Source of the DNA: Acidobacteriota bacterium
GTDB lineage: Bacteria; Acidobacteriota; Terriglobia; UBA7540
NCBI GenBank assembly: GCA_003165615.1
Contig: PLWR01000093.1
Location: forward strand, 1 to 12,720
Reading direction: 5' to 3'
DNA length: 12,720 nucleotides
The position numbers were made by a program, and so were the translations under genes. The notes beneath the pieces are model-generated. The model searched no databases and was not told where the DNA came from. It saw only the letters and a list, made by a program, of their open reading frames with translations. Shown piece by piece: positions 7,051 to 12,720 of this stretch; within the stretch, counting starts at the first letter, position 1; the number at the start of each line of letters is the position of its first letter.

Positions 7051-8649
7051 ATGAAAATTCTCACTGCCTCTGAAATGCAACGGATTGACCGTCTGACGAC
7101 GGAGCGATACGGTGTTCCCAGCCTTACCCTGATGGAGAACGCCGGCCGCACCGTGGTGGAATTTCTCGAGACCAGCCTGGGGCCCCTCGCCGACCGCCGC
7201 ATTGTGATCCTCTGCGGGAAAGGTAACAACGGTGGCGATGGCTTGGTGGTCGCGCGCTTGCTTCGCGAACTCGGACTCAACCCGCGGGTGCTGCTGTTTG
7301 CGGATCCCACGGGTTTGCGCGGAGACGCGGCGGTAAATTACGCCCGGCTGCTCTCCTCCGGGCCGCCGGAGGTCATCGCGGACCGGGAGGCATGGCAAGC
7401 CATCGCGCCTTCTCTCGCCAATACAACGCTGTTTGTAGATGCTCTATTGGGCACCGGACTCGCTAAACCCCTGGAAGGATTCTTGCTGGAAGTTGTACGT
7501 CACATCAATAAGGGATTTCCCCACGCCCGTGTGCTCGCAGTGGATTTGCCCTCGGGAATTTCCGCGGATGCCAGTGAACTTATCGGCGAGCACCTGCACG
7601 CGGATTTCAGCGTCACCTTTACAGCGCCCAAAATTGCCCACGTTTTCCTGCCCGCGGGTGAGCATGTAGGGGAATGGGTGGTGAAACAAATTGGGACTCC
7701 CGCTGAAGCGCTGGAGACCGACCCTGGTCTCACCCTGAATTACGCATTTCCGCAGGACGTGGCGTGGATTGGCAAGCCGCGGGCCGTGGCTGGCAACAAG
7801 GGGAATTACGGACATGTGCTGATCCTGGCAGGTTCGATGGGCAAGACGGGCGCCGCCGCCATGGCCGCGCGCGCCGCATTGCGGGCGGGTGCGGGGCTGG
7901 TGACGGTGGCCACCCCCTGGAGCGCACAGCCCATTGTCTCAACCTTGGGTGTGGAATTTATGACGGAGGCGCTGCCCGAAACGGAAGACGGCGCCATTTC
8001 CCTTCGCGCCCTGGAGGGCTCGCGTTTGGATAAGCTGATGGCGAAGAAAACCGTTCTGGCAGTGGGGCCGGGCATCGGCTCACACCCCGAGACCGCGGAG
8101 TTTGTGCGGGCGATCGTCAATAAATATTCGCTTCCCTTGGTCCTGGATGCGGATGGCTTGAATGCCTATGCGGGCTTCATGGATTTTTTCCGCCAGGATC
8201 TCCGGCCTGAGGGGGCAACTGTCTTTACCCCTCACCCCGGTGAAATGGCGCGCCTCGCCGGGAAGACGACGGCGGAAATCCAAGCCCGTCGCGTGGCCGT
8301 GGCGCGCGAATTCTCCCAACAATTTGGCGTCACCCTGGTGCTGAAGGGGTTTCAAACCCTGACTGCCTCTCCGGATGGACAAGTGTGGGCGAATCCCACC
8401 GGCAACCCCGGAATGGCCACCGGCGGCACTGGCGATGTGCTGACCGGTTTGGTGGCCGGACTTTTGGCACAATACCCTACACATCCAGTGGGCGAAGTTG
8501 CCACGGCTGCGGTATACTTGCATGGATTGGCAGGTGACCTTGCCGCCGCAGAACTGGGACAGCCTTCAATGTTGGCAGGGGATCTTCTGGAAAAGATCCC
8601 GCATGCCTATAAGGCGATTGCCGATTGCCGATTGCCGATTGTCGATTGA
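7051..8649 (+). CDS. nnr: Bifunctional NAD(P)H-hydrate epimerase / ADP-dependent dehydratase
   Basis: This two-domain metabolite-repair enzyme of 532 residues restores NADH and NADPH that have been hydrated by heat or enzymes. Residues 1 to about 220 are the YjeF_N epimerase domain, which interconverts the R and S hydrates: CGKGNNGGDGLVVARLL (55-71), VDALLGTGL (129-137), VDLPSGISAD (164-173). Residues about 235-525 are the ribokinase-like dehydratase domain: NKGNYGHVLILAGS (249-262), VGPGIG (338-343), LDADGLNA (365-372), TPHPGEMARL (393-402), and the catalytic GTGD with D462 in MATGGTGDVLTG. I place the start at ATG 7051, the usual beginning MKILTASEMQ; a GTG at 7021 lies inside the upstream repeat. 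The last ten residues, IADCRLPIVD, and the stop are encoded by GATTGCC repeats and look like a late addition. tsaE follows, an association common in bacteria. Confidence 0.95.
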   Translation: MKILTASEMQRIDRLTTERYGVPSLTLMENAGRTVVEFLETSLGPLADRRIVILCGKGNNGGDGLVVARLLRELGLNPRVLLFADPTGLRGDAAVNYARLLSSGPPEVIADREAWQAIAPSLANTTLFVDALLGTGLAKPLEGFLLEVVRHINKGFPHARVLAVDLPSGISADASELIGEHLHADFSVTFTAPKIAHVFLPAGEHVGEWVVKQIGTPAEALETDPGLTLNYAFPQDVAWIGKPRAVAGNKGNYGHVLILAGSMGKTGAAAMAARAALRAGAGLVTVATPWSAQPIVSTLGVEFMTEALPETEDGAISLRALEGSRLDKLMAKKTVLAVGPGIGSHPETAEFVRAIVNKYSLPLVLDADGLNAYAGFMDFFRQDLRPEGATVFTPHPGEMARLAGKTTAEIQARRVAVAREFSQQFGVTLVLKGFQTLTASPDGQVWANPTGNPGMATGGTGDVLTGLVAGLLAQYPTHPVGEVATAAVYLHGLAGDLAAAELGQPSMLAGDLLEKIPHAYKAIADCRLPIVD

Positions 8650-8741
8650 TAGTCGCCGATTGCGGATTGAGAAATAGGAAGAGGGGAATCTCTTTTGCAT
8701 TCAATCGACAATCGTCAATCGACAATCGGCAATCGGCAATG
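8616..8741. repeat. Heptamer (GATTGCC) repeat tract in inverted orientation
   Basis: Five tandem 7-base units of GATTGCC or close variants occupy 8616-8650. Six units of the complementary form (GGCAATC and variants GACAATC, GTCAATC) occupy 8700-8741. A 26-base arm at 8624-8649 is the exact reverse complement of 8715-8740, around a 65-base spacer. The left array contains the end and stop of nnr; the spacer and right array contain the presumed start of tsaE. The unit is not a multiple of three and recurs as tandem copies without unique spacers, so it is not a CRISPR array. It can form a very stable RNA hairpin across the gene border. Confidence 0.85.
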
Positions 8742-9171
8742 GCTAGCAGAGCGCGTGACGCATTCGCGGGAGGAAACCGTACTCTTTGGGCGAGAAATAG
8801 CGGAGTATTTCCGGCCGCCTTGCCTGGTGCTGCTGGAAGGTGATTTGGGCGCGGGCAAAACGACGCTGATCAAGGGCATTGTCGCCGGGCTGGGCGTGGC
8901 AAGTGAAGATGAGGTCACCAGCCCTTCCTTCACTTTAGTGCATGAGTACGGCTCTGCCGGCAGTGTCTATCATGCGGACCTCTACCGCATCGAAGGCGCG
9001 CGCGACCTTGCCACCCTGGGGCTTGAGGACCTATCAAGTCAGGCGGCGACAGTTCTTATTGAATGGGGAGAGAAGCTTGGAGATAATGTTCCCCTACCTT
9101 GCGTCAAAATCCGAATGGAGCATCTGGGGAGTGATGACCGTCGAATCCTTATCGAACGTGTGGAAGCGTAG
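8695..9171 (+). CDS. tsaE: tRNA threonylcarbamoyladenosine biosynthesis ATPase TsaE
   Basis: This is the cytoplasmic ATPase that works with TsaB and TsaD in transferring threonylcarbamoyl to A37 of ANN-decoding tRNAs. The Walker A motif GDLGAGKTT, the segment SPSFTLVHEY, the YHADLYRIE motif with its conserved aspartate, and LIEWGEKL are all present in the usual order. The start is uncertain. TTG 8695 has GAGGGG (8681-8686) eight bases upstream and gives 158 residues, but codons 5-16 are encoded by the heptamer repeat. GTG 8755 gives 138 residues beginning VTHSREET, avoids the repeat, but lacks a good ribosome binding site and would remove part of the first beta strand expected from family alignment. 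I chose TTG. The ATG at 8739 is out of frame. The 3' end overlaps the lipoprotein gene by 38 bases. Confidence 0.92.
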   Translation: MHSIDNRQSTIGNRQWLAERVTHSREETVLFGREIAEYFRPPCLVLLEGDLGAGKTTLIKGIVAGLGVASEDEVTSPSFTLVHEYGSAGSVYHADLYRIEGARDLATLGLEDLSSQAATVLIEWGEKLGDNVPLPCVKIRMEHLGSDDRRILIERVEA

Positions 9172-9790
9172 TTTTTCAGCCCGGGCGTGCGCGCTTCTCG
9201 GGCTCCTGGCGGTTGTCTTCGCCGTGGGGTGCGGCAGCGCTCCCAAGACCTACTTCTACACGTTGCAGGTGCCCGCAGCACCCGCGCCCACCGATCCCAG
9301 GACGAACTCTGTTTTGGGCGTGGAACACTTCCGGGCGCCGCAAATTCTGCGCGACGATCGCATTGTGTATTATGTCTCCCCCACCCAGATCAACTTTTAT
9401 CAGTATCATCGCTGGGGATCGGATCCGGCCACGCTGCTCTCTGAGTACGCCGCCCAATGGGTGGATTCCAGTGGGGTCTTTACGCAGGTAAAGATGCTTC
9501 CCGTGCGCGAGCCCGTGGACTACACATTGAGGGGGAGCGTCCTCAGCTTTGAGGAAGTCGATTCCGATGGAGGCGCCAAGGTCCGCCTGGCACTGGCGCT
9601 CTCGCTGCTGCGAACCAGCGATCATAAGCTCGTATGGTCAGCCCAGCAGCGCCAGGAAACGCCTCTTCCCGAGCGCAGTGTCGAGGGCGTTGCCGGCGCG
9701 TTGAATGCTGCTTGCGCCCAGGTCCTGCGTGCCATGGCCCCCGGCCTGATCACGCAGGTTGAACAGGATTATAAAGGCAGTGGCAAGTGA
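9134..9790 (+). CDS. ABC-type transport auxiliary lipoprotein (PqiC/ABC_trans_aux-like)
   Basis: The protein has 218 residues from ATG 9134. A positively charged start and a hydrophobic stretch (ALLGLLAVVFAVG) lead to Cys33 in AVGCGS, an acceptable lipobox, so it should be lipidated and held at the outer membrane. The mature part begins TYFYTLQVP and continues with SVLGVEHFRAPQILRDDRIV, the hallmark opening of the family that partners MlaE/MlaD-like lipid ABC transporters. The later segment HRWGSDPATLLSEYAAQWV fits the same family. The transporter subunits themselves are not in the window. The start overlaps the last 38 bases of tsaE in another frame, which suggests translational coupling. 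The frame is open further upstream, but that part lies over tsaE; GTG 9131 is an equally possible start. The stop TGA (9788-9790) lies inside the next inverted repeat. Confidence 0.78.
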   Translation: MTVESLSNVWKRSFSARACALLGLLAVVFAVGCGSAPKTYFYTLQVPAAPAPTDPRTNSVLGVEHFRAPQILRDDRIVYYVSPTQINFYQYHRWGSDPATLLSEYAAQWVDSSGVFTQVKMLPVREPVDYTLRGSVLSFEEVDSDGGAKVRLALALSLLRTSDHKLVWSAQQRQETPLPERSVEGVAGALNAACAQVLRAMAPGLITQVEQDYKGSGK

Positions 9791-9886
9791 TGAGTGACAA
9801 GCAGGCAAAAGCAATACCGCTCGGCCTGCGCCGGAGGCTCACTACGTTCCTGAACAGATTCGAGCGATTGCTTGTCACTCATCACT
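9786..9886. repeat. Inverted repeat AGTGATGAGTGACAAGCA after the lipoprotein gene
   Basis: The 18-base arms 9786-9803 and 9869-9886 are exact reverse complements, separated by 65 bases. Beyond them the match continues with bulges: GCAATACCGCTCG on the left against the reverse complement of CGAGCGATTGC on the right. The left arm contains the lipoprotein stop codon. The right arm ends about 50 bases before the next gene. A terminator role or a mobile palindromic repeat are both possible; no coding content is apparent. Confidence 0.75.
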
Positions 9887-9937
9887 GGTCTTCAAGGCTA
9901 GTGCAGGGCAAAACCACTAAGCGGAGAAAATCTGATT

Positions 9938-10747
9938 ATGACGGAAAATGTAAGCCCCACCCCGTGGGGCTTGATCGTGGGTTCGTCGAGCGGTTTTGGC
10001 GCTGCCGTTAGCTTGGAATTGGCGCGCTCCGGACTCAACATTCTGGGTGTGCATTTTGATCGCCGTCAGAACATGCCGCAGGTTGAAAAGGTCATCGCGC
10101 GTATTCGTGAAACCGGCCGCGACGTCCTCTTCTTCAATATCAATGCTGCTGACCCCGGGAAACGAACAGAGGCCTTGAATCAGATGCAGGAGCATTGGAA
10201 GAAGGCCGGCGGCGCGCACTTCGTCAAGGTCTTACTGCATTCGGTGGCGTTTGGTTCGCTGAAACCTTATGTGGGGGAATCCCTTGACGAGGAACTCACG
10301 CAACAGCAGATGGACATGACCGTGGATGTCATGGGGAACAACCTGGTCTATTGGGTGCAGGATCTTTTCCGCAGAAAGATGCTCGGCCACGGAAGCCGCA
10401 TCTATGCCATGACCAGCGCCGGTGGGCATAGTGTGATCCCCAATTATGGCGCGGTTTCAGCCGCCAAGGCGGTCATGGAATCGCACATTCGCCAGCTTGC
10501 CTACGAACTTATGCCTTTTGGCATTACGGCCAACGCCATTCAGGCCGGGATTACCGTTACCGCCGCTTCCAGCAGGATTCCAGGAATCGAAAAGCTTGCT
10601 GAGTTCGCACGAATGCGCAATCCTGGTGGGCGGCTGACCACTCCCGAAGATGTTGCCCAGGCAATCGCCGCCCTGATGAGCGACAAAACCCATTGGCTGA
10701 CAGGAAATGTTATCCGTGTGGATGGCGGCGAAGATATCGTGACTTAA
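9938..10747 (+). CDS. Enoyl-ACP-reductase-like SDR (FabI/FabL type)
   Basis: The protein has 269 residues. The cofactor motif GSSSGFG is at 15-21. The active site is YGAVSAAK with Y170 and K177, a Tyr-x6-Lys spacing that marks enoyl-ACP reductases, in place of the Tyr-x3-Lys of ordinary SDRs; residue 174 is Ser. LLHSVAFGSLKPY (99-111) corresponds to the HSIGFAP-like segment of FabI. GITANAIQAGITVTAASSRI (195-214) and the C-terminal TGNVIRVDGGEDIV fit as well. The likely role is NAD(P)H-dependent reduction of enoyl-ACP in fatty-acid elongation, or a related enoyl-thioester reduction. It is divergent from standard FabI, so another SDR specificity cannot be excluded. GGAG at 9923-9926 is 11 bases from the ATG. 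It stands alone between two repeat tracts and converges on the MOSC gene. Confidence 0.82.
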   Translation: MTENVSPTPWGLIVGSSSGFGAAVSLELARSGLNILGVHFDRRQNMPQVEKVIARIRETGRDVLFFNINAADPGKRTEALNQMQEHWKKAGGAHFVKVLLHSVAFGSLKPYVGESLDEELTQQQMDMTVDVMGNNLVYWVQDLFRRKMLGHGSRIYAMTSAGGHSVIPNYGAVSAAKAVMESHIRQLAYELMPFGITANAIQAGITVTAASSRIPGIEKLAEFARMRNPGGRLTTPEDVAQAIAALMSDKTHWLTGNVIRVDGGEDIVT

Positions 10748-10851
10748 GAAGTTAGAAGCTAGGAGTTAGAATTTAGAAGTCAGGGGCCAAAATATGCGTG
10801 CATATCTTGTGACTCGCGGCTTCTAAATTCTAACTCCTATCTTCTAACTTC
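10748..10851. repeat. TTAGAAG-type inverted repeat between convergent genes
   Basis: The 32-base arms 10748-10779 and 10820-10851 are reverse complements at 31 of 32 positions, around a 40-base spacer holding the short palindrome ATATGCGTGCATAT. The arms are built from TTAGAAG/GGAGTTAGAA words and are AT-rich. The left arm starts at the base after the enoyl-reductase stop; the right arm contains the stop codon of the MOSC gene on the other strand. It may act as a two-way terminator, although it lacks the GC-rich stem and T-run of a classic one. Confidence 0.85.
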
Positions 10852-11497
10852 CAGCTTCTAATTCCTGCTTTCTTCTGAGCCGATTTTTCCGGTCCTCGGG
10901 GAGCGCCGCGAGGCTGAGGATTTTATTGATTTGCTCCCGCGTCGCGCGCTTGGCTCGATAAAGCTCCACGAATTCGGCGATCGTCACTCTCGCGGGTTCA
11001 CGAGACGGAAGTCGATAAATTAGATCTCCCGCCTGCATCGCGCCTTCCTGAAGCACCCGAAGATAGAAGCCGGTGCGCCCACTTTCCAGAAAGGGTTTGC
11101 CGATACTTGGCGTCTCCAGCGCCAGCGCCAGCTTAAAGCAGGGAAGGCGCGGTTGGGTCACCACGAAGCGGGCCGTTCCGATGGCGAATTCATCCCCGAT
11201 GGCGACCTCGTTTTCGCCCAGTCCTTCCACGGTCAAATTCTCACCGAACGAACCTGGCCCCAGATCGTCGCGTTGCAACGTTTTCTTCCAGTACAGAATG
11301 TTGTCCCATGAATAGAGATAAACCGCCTTGTCCGGGCCACCGTGCACGGACATATCTGCCTGCCCGTCACCCTGAAGGTTCAGCTTGCTGACCGCGATCG
11401 GCCCGGAAACCGGGGTTTTGAGGATTCCGGTTTCAACCTGCTTCCCATGCAAGCTCATCACGCGAGGCAAGGCGATATTGATTGATAGGAGCTTCAT
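10844..11497 (-). CDS. MOSC domain protein, YiiM-like
   Basis: The protein has 217 residues. The MOSC beta-barrel domain spans about 20-165, with VHGGPDKAVYLYSWD (51-65), FGENLTVEGL (84-93) and the conserved cysteine C120 in TQPRLPCFKL. A helical C-terminal part (about 168-213, ARVTIAEFVELYRAK) matches the 3-alpha domain of YiiM-type proteins. The family handles molybdenum-cofactor sulfur chemistry; E. coli YiiM takes part in reduction of N-hydroxylated bases. The same role here is inference. The last residues, ELEAGS, and the stop are encoded inside the right part of the TTAGAAG repeat tract, so the native end may have been altered. It converges on the enoyl-reductase gene and diverges from ispH. 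No strong ribosome binding site is seen before the start. Confidence 0.85.
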   Translation of the reverse strand: MKLLSINIALPRVMSLHGKQVETGILKTPVSGPIAVSKLNLQGDGQADMSVHGGPDKAVYLYSWDNILYWKKTLQRDDLGPGSFGENLTVEGLGENEVAIGDEFAIGTARFVVTQPRLPCFKLALALETPSIGKPFLESGRTGFYLRVLQEGAMQAGDLIYRLPSREPARVTIAEFVELYRAKRATREQINKILSLAALPEDRKNRLRRKQELEAGS

Positions 11498-11578
11498 AAG
11501 CTAGTTTACAATCAATAATTCTCACGAACTGTTCTTACTGACAACTGACTACTGACGATTCTTTATAATAATCGACTT

Positions 11579-11607
11579 TTGACGAACCTACGCGATTCCT
11601 ATAGAAT
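11579..11607 (+). promoter_or_regulatory. Likely sigma-70 type promoter of ispH
   Basis: TTGACG (11579-11584) and TAGAAT (11602-11607) are 17 bases apart. An overlapping TATAGA at 11600 would give 15. Transcription would begin near 11614, leaving a leader of about 44 bases before the ispH start. A second TATAAT (11564-11569) lies upstream but has no good partner. A run of eight C (11622-11629) sits in the presumed leader. The assignment rests on consensus match alone. Confidence 0.4.
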
Positions 11608-11657
11608 TAACTCTTGGGTTTCCCCCCCCGGGATGAGGGCTGAGCCGAGAGACTTAA

Positions 11658-12623
11658 ATGCCAATCAAGAAAGTAGTGTTAGCAAAACCGCGTGGATTCT
11701 GCGCTGGTGTCGACCGTGCCATCGATGTTGTAAACATGGCGTTGCAGCTCTATGGCTCCCCGGTGTATGTTCGCAAGGAAATTGTCCACAACAAGTACGT
11801 CATCCGTTCCCTTGCCGCCAAGGGGGCGGTTTTTATCGACGAACTCTGCGAGGTACCGGATGGTGCGGTGGCAATTTTCAGCGCCCACGGGGTCTCCCCC
11901 GAGGTCCGAGCCACTGCCACCGCGAAAAACCTCAGGGTTATTGATGCCACGTGTCCGCTGGTTACCAAGGTTCACATGGAAGCCGTTCGCTATGCCAACG
12001 AGAATCGCTCCATCATTCTTGTCGGACATGCCGGCCACGACGAAGTAATCGGCACGATGGGGGAAGTCCCGGGCCGGATTCAATTGGTCGGCAGCATCGG
12101 CGAGGCGGAAAGAGTACAGGTCCCGGACCCTGACCGCGTTGCGGTGACCACCCAAACCACCTTGGGCGTTGACGATGCCAACGTCATTATTGAGGTTCTT
12201 CGCCGCCGGTTCCCGAACTTGATTACCCCCACGAGTGACGACATCTGTTACGCCACCCAAAACCGGCAGACAGCGGTTAAGCTCTTGGCCGAGGATGTCG
12301 ATCTCGTTCTGGTTCTGGGCTCGGGTAACAGTTCCAATTCCCGCCGCCTGCGTGAAGTCGCTGAGGGCGCCGGGGCAAAGGCTTTCCTGATCGATGATGC
12401 CACGGAAATTGAGCCTGCTTGGCTGGAGGGCGTTGAATGCGTGGCCATCACGGCGGGCGCATCCGCGCCGGAATATCTTGTTCAACAAGTCTTGGACTAT
12501 TTCCGGGCATTGGGGGCCGAGCAGGTGGAAGAGGTCATGGCCATTGACGAGAAGGTGACCTTCCTCCTACCCCCGGAACTCTCCCGCGAGATGACTGCGC
12601 GCGGATTGGTCCAGATAGGTTGA
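11658..12623 (+). CDS. ispH: 4-hydroxy-3-methylbut-2-enyl diphosphate reductase IspH (LytB)
   Basis: This is the last enzyme of the MEP isoprenoid pathway, a [4Fe-4S] protein that turns HMBPP into isopentenyl and dimethylallyl diphosphate in the cytoplasm. It has 321 residues, a normal full length. The three cluster-binding cysteines are C15 (PRGFCAGVDRA), C99 (IDATCPLVTKVH) and C197 (DDICYATQNRQ). Substrate-binding H44 (EIVHN), H77 (FSAHG), H127 with catalytic E129 (GHAGHDEV), the TTQTTLGVDD segment and GSGNSSNS (221-228) are all present. The start MPIKKVVLAKPRGFCAGV is the usual one; only a weak purine-rich GAGAGA is seen upstream. It is read away from the MOSC gene, apparently from its own promoter. 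A long antisense frame within it is a shadow. Confidence 0.97.
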   Translation: MPIKKVVLAKPRGFCAGVDRAIDVVNMALQLYGSPVYVRKEIVHNKYVIRSLAAKGAVFIDELCEVPDGAVAIFSAHGVSPEVRATATAKNLRVIDATCPLVTKVHMEAVRYANENRSIILVGHAGHDEVIGTMGEVPGRIQLVGSIGEAERVQVPDPDRVAVTTQTTLGVDDANVIIEVLRRRFPNLITPTSDDICYATQNRQTAVKLLAEDVDLVLVLGSGNSSNSRRLREVAEGAGAKAFLIDDATEIEPAWLEGVECVAITAGASAPEYLVQQVLDYFRALGAEQVEEVMAIDEKVTFLLPPELSREMTARGLVQIG

Positions 12624-12682
12624 ACAGGAAGCCCCTGCCTTTCTTACAGGGTTCCGTCAAAGTCGATTGGGTTGAAAGGGAC

Positions 12683-12720
12683 CCCTCACCCCCACGTTCT
12701 GCTTGTCGTGGGGGTGAGGG
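12683..12720 (+). terminator. Strong GC-rich hairpin after ispH, cut by the window edge
   Basis: CCCTCACCCCCACG (12683-12696) pairs perfectly with CGTGGGGGTGAGGG (12707-12720) around a 10-base loop. The preceding C and A suggest that the stem may continue beyond the window. It lies 60 bases after the ispH stop. The stem strength fits a terminator, but the following T-run, if any, is outside the window. It may equally be another member of the local palindromic repeats. Confidence 0.55.

Noticed and set aside
8616..8741. Possible CRISPR array
   Set aside because: The units are seven bases long and directly tandem, with no unique spacers and no cas genes.
8942..9133. N-terminal extension of the lipoprotein frame
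   Set aside because: This stretch lies over tsaE in another frame and would put the lipobox cysteine about 97 residues into the protein, which does not fit a signal peptide.
11679..12488. Antisense open frame of 269 codons
   Set aside because: It lies opposite ispH, whose identity is certain; the antisense translation has no recognisable domain.

Overview
The window looks like a chromosomal segment of a Gram-negative, probably free-living soil bacterium, most likely Acidobacteriota. This is inferred from an outer-membrane-type auxiliary lipoprotein, accessory phytanoyl-CoA dioxygenase and URO-D family genes, moderately high GC, and many short palindromic or low-complexity tracts between genes. 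The taxonomic call is not proven by the sequence. There is no rRNA, tRNA, CRISPR array or intact insertion sequence.

Left, accessory half (1-6106, all genes on +). Bases 1-477 hold no convincing gene. They are followed by a phytanoyl-CoA dioxygenase (PhyH) family gene (478-1329) and a REPIN-like pair of palindromes (1354-1429). Next is the broken remnant of a Tat-exported protein (1485-1966), whose N-terminus and apparent C-terminus lie in different frames. A CAGAGGACAC-type repeat tract (1993-2085) leads into a tightly spaced pair of URO-D/MtaA-type genes (2106-3152 and 3161-4315). A 252-base gap with a second REP-like palindrome and an A-rich-loop hairpin precedes a membrane glycosyltransferase of the GT39/ArnT type (4568-6106).

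Right, mostly housekeeping half (6239-12623). It holds an SDR oxidoreductase, a bifunctional NAD(P)H-hydrate repair enzyme (nnr), tsaE (tRNA t6A synthesis), an ABC-transport auxiliary lipoprotein overlapping tsaE by 38 bases, and an enoyl-ACP-reductase-like SDR. A convergent MOSC-domain gene (- strand) follows, then divergently ispH (isoprenoid synthesis, MEP pathway). nnr, tsaE and the lipoprotein gene are closely packed and may be co-transcribed.

The most striking feature is the gene borders. Nearly every gene end is touched by a short repetitive tract arranged as an inverted pair, and each tract uses a different 'word' (GATTGCC, TTAGAAG, GTGATGAGTGACAAG, CAGAGGACAC, GCCAACAGCT). Several tracts carry the stop codon itself or encode the end of the protein: the nnr C-terminus, the tsaE N-terminus, the last residues of the MOSC protein and the lipoprotein stop. 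I see no complete new defence or mobile system. These gene-end palindromes and the collapsed Tat gene are the observations most worth following.
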